Source: an uncultured Anaerolineales bacterium
GTDB lineage: Bacteria; Chloroflexota; Anaerolineae; Anaerolineales; Villigracilaceae
Assembly (NCBI GenBank): GCA_938008865.1
Contig: CALLJA010000539.1
Span: 1 to 11,361, forward strand
DNA length: 11,361 nucleotides
Direction: 5' to 3'
Below, in pieces: positions 6,258-11,361 of this stretch. The notes under the pieces were generated by a model. That model was not told the DNA's origin. It worked only from the letters and a program-made list of their open reading frames with translations, and searched no databases. The translations under genes were made by a program, and so were the position numbers. Position 1 is the first letter of the stretch, and every line of letters begins with the position of its first letter.

Positions 6258-6809
6258 ATGTCCATGCCTGCCTTCCCCTATCGCCGCATCGTGGTGACAG
6301 GTGTCACCAGTTCGGGCAAGTCCACGCTGGCGGAGGAACTCGCCAGACGCCTTGACCTCGACTTCGTCGAACTGGACGCACTCTACTGGGAGCCGAACTG
6401 GCGGGGCGTGGATGATGCAACCTTCAGCGCGCGCGTTCGGGCGGCCACGATCCGCGAAGGCTGGGTCGTGGCAGGGAATTACAGCAGGATGCGACCTCTA
6501 ATCTGGCCCCGCGCTGAAGCCATTATCTGGCTCGACTATCCGTTTTGGACGGTCTTCTGGCGGCTGACACGTCGCACCTTCCAGCGCTTGTGGACTCGCG
6601 AATTATTATGGGGCACGAACCGCGAGAACCTGTGGAATCACTTTAAGCTTTGGTCGGACGAATCGCTGTTTCACTGGTTGTTCAAAACCTACGGGCGGCG
6701 TAAACGAGAGATTCCCCAGTTATTAACCTTACCTGAACACGAACACCTGGCCATCTTCCACTTCACCAACCCGAAAGAAACCAAAGATTGGCTGAACGAT
6801 ATCGGCTAA
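6258..6809 (+). CDS. P-loop kinase-like protein (adenylate kinase / FlaR 'topology modulation' type)
   Basis: Small cytoplasmic nucleotide-binding protein, 183 aa. Walker A is GVTSSGKST at 15-23. LDALYWEPNW at 39-48 is the acceptor-site motif typical of the FlaR-like group. A hydrophobic strand ending in an acid (IIWLDYP, 89-95) fits Walker B, and the basic GRRKREIP stretch at 146-153 fits the lid. Phosphoryl transfer is expected from the fold, but the acceptor is unknown; members are often annotated as adenylate kinase or 'topology modulation protein' without proof. The ATG at 6258 lies 4 nt after the tetR stop with little ribosome-binding sequence, so it is probably translationally coupled. 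A second ATG at 6264 is possible. It may simply be a passenger in the exporter-regulator transcript. Confidence 0.85.
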   Translation: MSMPAFPYRRIVVTGVTSSGKSTLAEELARRLDLDFVELDALYWEPNWRGVDDATFSARVRAATIREGWVVAGNYSRMRPLIWPRAEAIIWLDYPFWTVFWRLTRRTFQRLWTRELLWGTNRENLWNHFKLWSDESLFHWLFKTYGRRKREIPQLLTLPEHEHLAIFHFTNPKETKDWLNDIG

Positions 6810-6866
6810 ATTTCACCGCAAAGCGAAGCCTTTCCTCCGCGCTCTCCGCCTCTTTGCGGTTCAAAT
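6810..6866. repeat. Inverted repeat between convergent genes (ACCGCAAAG / CTTTGCGGT)
   Basis: ACCGCAAAG at 6815-6823 and CTTTGCGGT at 6852-6860 are perfect 9-bp arms, with short ATTT/AAAT flanks also complementary. The 28-nt loop is rich in CCTCCGC-like pyrimidines. It fills most of the gap between the kinase-like gene and the 167-aa membrane protein gene, which converge here. It could stop transcription in both directions, but lacks a long T-run on either strand. The sequence resembles a dispersed intergenic repeat type rather than a classical terminator. Confidence 0.5.
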
Positions 6867-6880
6867 CCCCTCTCGAAAAA

Positions 6881-7384
6881 TCATTCCCCCCGCCGTTGCA
6901 GCCACGAGACTACCTGCGTCAAACCGATTCCCGCCAGCAGGACCAGCACCACGGCAAGTTCGAACGATAATTTAATCCGCACCACCGAGGCCAGCCCCGC
7001 GATAACCAGTCCCAGCGCGCTGACCACGGCCACACGCGCCATGTGCAGGCGCTCGATGATCCTGACGTCGTCGCTGGGTGAAGCAAAGCGCATGCGGTAT
7101 GACAATCCCGCCAGGTCCCAGCCTAGTAGGGCGCCGACCGCTGCCAGCGTCATCAGACTGGCAGGCAGGCCGATCCACAGCCCGTAGCCTGCCGCGCCAA
7201 CGAAGACCAGTAACGCTAGTGAGGCCGCCCAATGCAGGCGTTGCCATTGCGCGAACAGCCAGGCCGCGCCTGCCGCCAGCAACCAGCGCGCGGGCGTATC
7301 CAGGTCTGCCAGCGAGTAACCCCAGAACAACGCGCCCGTCCCTACCACGATACTCACAACCATCAAAATCGTCGCCACACTCAT
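6881..7384 (-). CDS. Small polytopic membrane protein of unknown function, last gene of the MoxR block
   Basis: I do not recognise a named family. The 167-aa protein has about six hydrophobic helices (roughly 3-23, 33-48, 52-70, 73-93, 116-136, 142-161) and one polar cytoplasmic-looking loop at 95-115 (RMRFASPSDDVRIIERLH). No catalytic motif is visible. The ATG at 7382-7384 is chosen because it overlaps the DUF58 stop as ATGA with GGACAGGGAG just upstream, which is strong evidence of translational coupling; an in-frame ATG 26 codons earlier lies inside the DUF58 gene and adds only polar, low-complexity residues. Position suggests a membrane partner for the DUF58/MoxR system, which is inference. 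Confidence 0.8.
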   Translation of the reverse strand: MSVATILMVVSIVVGTGALFWGYSLADLDTPARWLLAAGAAWLFAQWQRLHWAASLALLVFVGAAGYGLWIGLPASLMTLAAVGALLGWDLAGLSYRMRFASPSDDVRIIERLHMARVAVVSALGLVIAGLASVVRIKLSFELAVVLVLLAGIGLTQVVSWLQRRGE

Positions 7385-8658
7385 CTCCCTGTCCGCAGCC
7401 AGCCAGGCGGACGGTGCATTTGTCGCGCCACCACCTGGTCGAAGGGCTGGGCCACATCCCAACTCAAAATCTGCACGCCCGAATGCTGCAACCTACGCAG
7501 CAACAGGCCGCGTTCCATGCGTACCACGCGCGCTGCCATCTGCACCGACGGGTCTTTCGCGGGCAGGTAAGACATCTCGAACGAGATCGGGTCGGGGCTA
7601 ACGACCATCATCTGGTAGCCCAACCCGCGCAGTTGCACCAGCGGGGCCACATCATCCTCGGTCAACGGGCTGACCACCACGATCTGCGACTCGGGCGGAA
7701 ACAGCCGCGTGGGGATATGTTCCAGCGCCGAAAACACTTGGCTGTCGCCCGTCTTCGCGCGGGCCAGGGCCTGCAAAATGCGTTCGCGCTGCACCTTGCC
7801 ATACGCGGGCAGCGTCCAGCCGAGATAGTTGGCATACAGCAATAAGCCCACGCGATTACCCTGCGCGAGGAAGGCATCTGCCAGCGCCGCCGCCGCCGTG
7901 ACCGAATACTCGAACAGGGAATGTCCGCGTCCGAAGGCATTGGTGCGCAGGCGGCCATCCAGCACGATACCCACATCCGAGACGCGCTCCTGCTGGAACT
8001 CGTTCGAATACAGGTCGGTGTGGCGGGCCGAGGCGCGCCAGTTGATGGCGCGCGGCGAGTCGCCTGGCTGGTAACTGCGCACGCCAAAGAACTCCGCGCC
8101 CGTTCCGCCCGCGCGCGCAGGGATGCTGCCCGCATAGACGCGCGTCCGCCTCGGGCGGATGGGGATGTGCCGCAGGCGCGTCAGCGGCGGAAAGATGAAC
8201 AACTGGTTCATCACCTTGATCTGGACCTCGGAACCTGCCACCGCCAAATGGTCGTTGACCTTCACCTTGAGCGCCTCGAAGGCGTATCCGCCGCGCGGAC
8301 CCGAAACGGTGTAGGTCAGGGTGTGGGTTCCGCCTTTGGGTAACGTGACCAGACTGCGGGGCGAACCGTCCAGCACCTTGAGTTGCGGCGGCACTCCATC
8401 CTCGAACTGGACCTCCTCCAGGGCCGCGCCCAGGTTGGTTACGGTCACGGTCACATCCACCGAACTGTCAGGCGTGGCGCGCTCGGCGCTGAGATGTCGG
8501 GTCACGTCCAGCTTTACTTCGCGAGGCGCAAACCAAAATCCCGCCAGCAGGTACACCGCAAAGGGGATCGCCAATATGAGCAGTTCTCCGCGTAGGGTGA
8601 ACAGCATAGCAGCGATCAGGATGTAGAGGATCAGGCTGAGGAAGTTGAAGCGGGACAT
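7381..8658 (-). CDS. DUF58 (vWA-like) membrane-anchored protein
   Basis: Partner protein of MoxR ATPases, 425 aa. Two N-terminal membrane helices (about 5-21 and 24-43) are followed by a beta-rich segment (about 47-150). The diagnostic DUF58 motif GAEFFGVRSYQPGD...INWRASAR lies at 187-212. A Rossmann/vWA-like strand follows (VGIVLDGR, 229-236); the classical metal-binding DxSxS is not present there. In this family the protein is thought to be handled by the neighbouring MoxR ATPase in assembly of envelope or enzyme complexes. The start at 8656-8658 gives a clean N-terminal membrane anchor, but no ribosome-binding site is visible and a 45-nt palindromic gap separates it from moxR. The stop overlaps the next gene by 4 nt. 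Confidence 0.92.
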   Translation of the reverse strand: MSRFNFLSLILYILIAAMLFTLRGELLILAIPFAVYLLAGFWFAPREVKLDVTRHLSAERATPDSSVDVTVTVTNLGAALEEVQFEDGVPPQLKVLDGSPRSLVTLPKGGTHTLTYTVSGPRGGYAFEALKVKVNDHLAVAGSEVQIKVMNQLFIFPPLTRLRHIPIRPRRTRVYAGSIPARAGGTGAEFFGVRSYQPGDSPRAINWRASARHTDLYSNEFQQERVSDVGIVLDGRLRTNAFGRGHSLFEYSVTAAAALADAFLAQGNRVGLLLYANYLGWTLPAYGKVQRERILQALARAKTGDSQVFSALEHIPTRLFPPESQIVVVSPLTEDDVAPLVQLRGLGYQMMVVSPDPISFEMSYLPAKDPSVQMAARVVRMERGLLLRRLQHSGVQILSWDVAQPFDQVVARQMHRPPGWLRTGR

Positions 8659-8673
8659 AAGCGGGAAGTGTGT

Positions 8674-8703
8674 AATTGGTAATTACCATTCACCGATTAC
8701 TAT
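8674..8703. repeat. Palindrome with degenerate GGTAATT-like units between moxR and the DUF58 gene
   Basis: TGGTAATTACCA at 8677-8688 is a perfect 12-bp palindrome. It is flanked by related units on the minus strand (GGTAAAT, GTAATC, GGTGAAT, GGTAATT). The stretch is strikingly AT-rich compared with its neighbours. It fills the 45-nt gap inside what is otherwise a tight gene block. It looks like a remnant of a short tandem intergenic repeat. Confidence 0.5.
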
Positions 8704-9657
8704 TTACCTTATAACAGGCACCGTCACTTTGCCAAATACATCGCGGATGACCTCACCCGTGACCTGATGCGACATCCAATATTCCGGCTGAAGGATCAGG
8801 CGGTGGCTGAGGACGGGTGTGGCGAAGTGCTTGATGTCATCAGGCAGGACGTAATCGCGACCAGAGAGTGCGGCATAGGCGCGGGCGATCTTCAGGAAAG
8901 CCAGAGACCCGCGCGGGCTGGCGCCGACGGCCACACGACGATCGACGCGGGTGGCATGCACCAATTCGGCGATGTAGGCCTCCAGGTCGCCATCCACGTG
9001 GACGGTTTCGACGGCGGCGCGCATATCGAGCAGTTGCTCGGCGTTGGTCACCTGCCGCAGCGTGACCTCCTCCTGGCGGCGCTCACGGCGGCGCTTGAGA
9101 ATCTCGCGCTCTTCCTCGACGGAAGGATGACCCACCGTCAGCTTGAGCAGGAAGCGGTCGAGTTGGGCCTCGGGCAACGGGAAGGTGCCTTCGTATTCGA
9201 TGGGATTCTGCGTGGCCAGCACGAGGAACGGCTCGGGCAGGGTCAGCGTCTCGCCCTCCAGCGTGACCTGTCCCTCCTGCATGGCCTCCAGCAGCGCGGA
9301 TTGGGTCTTGGGTGAGGCGCGGTTGATCTCGTCCGCCAGTACGATGTTGGCAAAGATCGGACCGCGGCGCAGTTCGAATTGATTCTGGGCGCGGTTGAAG
9401 ATGTAGCCGCCCGTGATGTCGCCTGGCAGCAGGTCGGGCGTGAACTGGATGCGCTTGAAGTCCAGCCCCAAGACCGACGCAAAACTGCGCGCGATGAGCG
9501 TCTTGCCCAGGCCAGGGTAATCCTCGAACAGCACGTGCCCGCCCGCCAGCGCCGACGCCATGACCATGTCGAGCACGTCGCGCTTGCCGACCACGGCGCG
9601 CTCCACTTCGTTGACAATTTGCCTGCCCAGATTGGATACGGTTTCGATGTCTGCCAT
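8704..9657 (-). CDS. MoxR-family AAA+ ATPase
   Basis: Cytoplasmic AAA+ chaperone-like ATPase, 317 aa, standard for the MoxR family. Walker A is EDYPGLGKT at 45-53. Walker B is IVLADEINRA at 105-114, with D109 and E110. Sensor 1 is LATQNP (about 147-152), followed by the MoxR pattern EGTFPLPEAQLDRF. The C-terminal lid carries GASPRGSLAFLKIARAYA, with the sensor 2 arginine. All ATPase residues are intact. The start is supported by GGAGAG (9663-9668) 5 nt upstream. Such ATPases usually remodel or insert cofactors into partner complexes together with a vWA/DUF58 protein, which is encoded next. The actual client is unknown. Confidence 0.96.
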   Translation of the reverse strand: MADIETVSNLGRQIVNEVERAVVGKRDVLDMVMASALAGGHVLFEDYPGLGKTLIARSFASVLGLDFKRIQFTPDLLPGDITGGYIFNRAQNQFELRRGPIFANIVLADEINRASPKTQSALLEAMQEGQVTLEGETLTLPEPFLVLATQNPIEYEGTFPLPEAQLDRFLLKLTVGHPSVEEEREILKRRRERRQEEVTLRQVTNAEQLLDMRAAVETVHVDGDLEAYIAELVHATRVDRRVAVGASPRGSLAFLKIARAYAALSGRDYVLPDDIKHFATPVLSHRLILQPEYWMSHQVTGEVIRDVFGKVTVPVIR

Positions 9658-9669
9658 GGTTACTCTCCG

Positions 9670-9693
9670 TTTGAAATCCTAGAGATATTCAAA
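9670..9693. other. Intercistronic hairpin upstream of moxR
   Basis: TTTGAA (9670-9675) pairs with TTCAAA (9688-9693). The stem continues as ATC/GAT past one bulged A, around a 5-nt loop. It lies between the stop of the 198-aa gene and the ribosome-binding site of moxR. In the transcript it could set relative expression or mRNA stability; this is inference. Confidence 0.4.
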
Positions 9694-9697
9694 ACCT

Positions 9698-10294
9698 TTA
9701 GGATCTGATTTCGGAATGTTCTTCCAGAAACTCCACCGCCTCGTGGATCTCCACGTCCAGCGGCGAGCCGTTGATGCGCATCCCGCGCTCCGAGTCGGGG
9801 TACTCGGCAAAGGAACCGTGCAAGCCCACTTCGAGGTAGGTCTGCACGCGCGGCGAAGGTTTCCAATCCGCACCGACCAGCGGAGCGAAGACCGAACGGC
9901 CAGATTCGCCTTCACGCTGACGCAACGTCTGGTAGGCCAGTTTGCCCAGGCGGTTGGCCAGCATCCACTTGAAGTAGGCGCCGTCGCGCGTCTTTTGGAT
10001 GGACAGGGCCAAGTTCTCCACGGGCCCCTGCGACGGCTTGGACTTATCCCGATCGCGCGGGGTAAAGACCTCGGGCGGGGCCAGGCTACCGATCAGCATC
10101 ACCAGCACCGAGAATACAACCACCACCCACCAGAGCAATTGCGGCATGGAACGGTAGAACAACCCCAGCCCCCATAGGATCACCGCCAGCGGCGTAATGA
10201 GCGTGCGTTGAGTCCAGGCGCGCAGCGGAAAGGCCATTACCAGCGCCAGAGTCAGTAACACGCCCGCCGCCCACCAAAGACGACGGTCCCTCAT
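9698..10294 (-). CDS. Membrane protein of unknown function in the MoxR block (198 aa)
   Basis: No family recognised. The N-terminal third has three hydrophobic helices (about 7-23, 31-47, 52-72). A polar domain of about 125 residues follows (75-198), with VENLALSIQKTRDGAYFKWMLANRLG-like helical character in its first half and an acidic tail (EIHEAVEFLEEHSEI). No catalytic motif stands out. The ATG at 10292-10294 is preferred to one 13 codons upstream: it overlaps the DUF4129 stop as ATGA and has GGAGAGG 4 nt before it. Likely a membrane-anchored accessory protein of the MoxR/DUF58/DUF4129 system, by position only. Confidence 0.82.
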   Translation of the reverse strand: MRDRRLWWAAGVLLTLALVMAFPLRAWTQRTLITPLAVILWGLGLFYRSMPQLLWWVVVVFSVLVMLIGSLAPPEVFTPRDRDKSKPSQGPVENLALSIQKTRDGAYFKWMLANRLGKLAYQTLRQREGESGRSVFAPLVGADWKPSPRVQTYLEVGLHGSFAEYPDSERGMRINGSPLDVEIHEAVEFLEEHSEIRS

Positions 10295-11175
10295 GTCGCC
10301 TCTCCACAATAACGCAGGATGGCCGTCAAGCATTGGGTTGCCTCCTGGATCTCCTTGTCTGTGGAGGTCCGTGCGCCATAACGGGTACGCTCGAACAACC
10401 CCGTCAGGCGGCGGACGGCATCAGCAGGCAGGCCTGCCTGTTCGAGCCGCGCCGCAAACTCGGACGGGGTCATGGCTCCGTCGCGGAAGAGTCCCCGTCG
10501 CTTCTCCACCGCACGCGACATACGGTCATAACTTTCGAGGATCACATCATCCCAGGCGCGGCCCATCGAAAGATCGTCCAGCGAAACGCGCGCAATCTGG
10601 GCAATGTCTTGTAGCGGACGCTGCAACTCTAGGAATTTCCTGCGCCGCTCCCACCAGCGCACCATTCCCCACACCAGGGCCGCCAGCGCCGCCAGTACTC
10701 CCAGGCTGACCGCGAACGACAGCCACGGAGAGGAAGGCGGCGGCTCGAAAACAGGCACGGTCACATCTCCGTCCGAGGCTCGCGCCGCAAGAGGGCTGGC
10801 CTCGGGAATCTGCACATTCATGAAAGCATCGTGGAAATAGCGGAAGAGCAGGAACAACAAAAAGCCGACCGCCGAGAGGCGCAGGAAGATCATCACCATC
10901 TGACGCCGCAGCCCGGGTGAAAGGATCAGGCTCATCAGCACAAAAATTAAAAGCAGAATAGCCCAGACCAGCAGGGCCTTCCACAACGGCAGGTCTTCAA
11001 GGCTGTTGATGAATTGCACCACAGGCGGATCGGATGCCTGCGCCGCCTGAACGCCCAACGATTGACCGCCCAAGAAGGACACATCCCGTAACCCACCCGC
11101 CAGAATGACCAGCGCGGTCAACCCCACAACAGCCAGCAGGGCGATCCACACCCTGGATTTCAAGAAAGCACGCAT
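10291..11175 (-). CDS. DUF4129-domain membrane protein, first gene of the MoxR block
   Basis: 294-aa membrane protein. Helix 1 is at about 9-27, helices 2 and 3 at 66-86 and 93-112, then a Pro/Ser-rich linker (120-150), helix 4 at 151-173, and a cytoplasmic C-terminal domain. That domain (about 205-290) has the DUF4129 pattern: AWDDVILESYDRMSRAVEKR, MTPSEFAARL and LFERTRYGARTSTDKEIQEA. DUF4129 proteins are regularly encoded beside MoxR and DUF58 genes, sometimes fused to transglutaminases; no transglutaminase domain is present here. The start at 11173-11175 is chosen because it opens directly into the first helix. The ATG 54 codons upstream gives a non-hydrophobic extension that would overlap the divergent DUF309 gene. 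No clear ribosome-binding site precedes it. Confidence 0.85.
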   Translation of the reverse strand: MRAFLKSRVWIALLAVVGLTALVILAGGLRDVSFLGGQSLGVQAAQASDPPVVQFINSLEDLPLWKALLVWAILLLIFVLMSLILSPGLRRQMVMIFLRLSAVGFLLFLLFRYFHDAFMNVQIPEASPLAARASDGDVTVPVFEPPPSSPWLSFAVSLGVLAALAALVWGMVRWWERRRKFLELQRPLQDIAQIARVSLDDLSMGRAWDDVILESYDRMSRAVEKRRGLFRDGAMTPSEFAARLEQAGLPADAVRRLTGLFERTRYGARTSTDKEIQEATQCLTAILRYCGEAT

Positions 11176-11182
11176 CGAAAGA

Positions 11183-11188
11183 ATTTTA
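11183..11188 (-). promoter_or_regulatory. Candidate -10 box of the MoxR block
   Basis: On the minus strand TAAAAT ends 7 nt before the ATG at 11175. The predicted start would be at 11176, so the mRNA would be essentially leaderless. No acceptable -35 is found, and no ribosome-binding site is visible. Confidence 0.35.
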
Positions 11189-11197
11189 CCACCCGCG

Positions 11198-11206
11198 TGA
11201 TATACT
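11198..11206 (+). promoter_or_regulatory. Extended -10 promoter of the DUF309 gene
   Basis: The sequence TGATATACT (11198-11206) is an extended -10 with hexamer TATACT at 11201-11206. The predicted start at 11213 is the A of the DUF309 ATG, so the mRNA would be leaderless. There is no -35 and no room for a ribosome-binding site after the transcription start. Confidence 0.45.
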
Positions 11207-11212
11207 GCGCGC

Positions 11213-11361
11213 ATGACCGATTGTGAAGGTCCCCTGCACCCCGCCGCCCTGGAAGGTATCCGCCTGTTCAATGCGGGCGAATACTTCGAGGCCCACGAGG
11301 AACTCGAAACCGCCTGGCGCGCCGAACCTGGCCCCATTCGCAGTCTCTACCAGGGCATTTT
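11213..11361 (+). CDS. DUF309 protein (N-terminal part, cut by window edge)
   Basis: Forty-nine codons are visible before the right edge. The stretch FNAGEYFEAHEELETAWR (about 19-36), followed by a run ending SLYQGI at 44-49, is the signature of the DUF309 family of small helical proteins. Function of the family is unknown. The ATG at 11213 is the first in frame, and lies exactly 6 nt after a TATACT box. The gene is divergent from the MoxR block, with only 37 nt between the two starts. Confidence 0.85.
   Translation, partial: MTDCEGPLHPAALEGIRLFNAGEYFEAHEELETAWRAEPGPIRSLYQGI

Noticed and set aside
7078..7845. 255-codon open frame on the plus strand
   Set aside because: It is antisense to the DUF58 and 167-aa membrane genes, which have a recognised motif and a coupled ATGA junction. 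The translation is Arg/Pro/Gln-rich with no domain.
8767..9315. 182-codon open frame on the plus strand
   Set aside because: It is antisense to the MoxR ATPase, whose Walker and sensor motifs are intact.
11176..11337. Upstream extension of the DUF4129 protein by 54 residues
   Set aside because: It would overlap the divergent DUF309 gene and lacks a hydrophobic or signal-like character; the first helix begins right after the downstream ATG.

Overview
The window looks like chromosomal DNA from a GC-rich, free-living bacterium, most likely a member of the Chloroflexota (Anaerolineae-like). That placement is inference. It rests on the gene set (a five-gene MoxR/DUF58/DUF4129 block, a long PAS-GGDEF sensor, a DHA2 exporter with a TetR regulator), on the GC-rich codon use, and on intergenic repeat types that I associate with such genomes. 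No rRNA, tRNA, CRISPR array, transposase, phage gene or integrase is visible, and no stretch longer than 300 bases lacks a gene.

Layout, left to right. (1) 1-2405, minus: a soluble signalling protein with five consecutive PAS domains and a GGDEF diguanylate cyclase domain. It begins with GTG behind a strong Shine-Dalgarno and runs off the left edge. Its leader (about 2406-2472) contains two mutually exclusive hairpins behind an extended -10 promoter. (2) 2600-3949, minus: a PLP-dependent class III aminotransferase, followed by a Rho-independent terminator at 2551-2592. (3) 3950-4222: a divergent intergenic region with an AT-rich inverted repeat, a 90-bp foldback repeat with GTCATTGCGAG ends, a near-consensus sigma-70 promoter and a 22-bp palindrome over the predicted transcription start. 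(4) 4223-6809, plus: a DHA2-type drug exporter, its probable TetR-family repressor and a small P-loop kinase-like protein. (5) 6810-6880: a short inverted repeat between convergent genes. (6) 6881-11175, minus: DUF4129 membrane protein, 198-aa membrane protein, MoxR AAA+ ATPase, DUF58 protein and a 167-aa membrane protein. Two of the junctions are ATGA overlaps. (7) 11213-11361, plus: the beginning of a DUF309 protein, divergent from the MoxR block.

How the genes work together (inference). The TetR protein probably represses the exporter through the palindrome. The MoxR block probably forms a membrane-associated chaperone/assembly system in which the ATPase acts with the DUF58 and DUF4129 proteins; the transglutaminase often found in such clusters is absent here. 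No wholly new system is evident. The most unusual features are regulatory: apparently leaderless starts, a very tight divergent promoter pair at 11176-11212, and the structured leader of the PAS-GGDEF gene.
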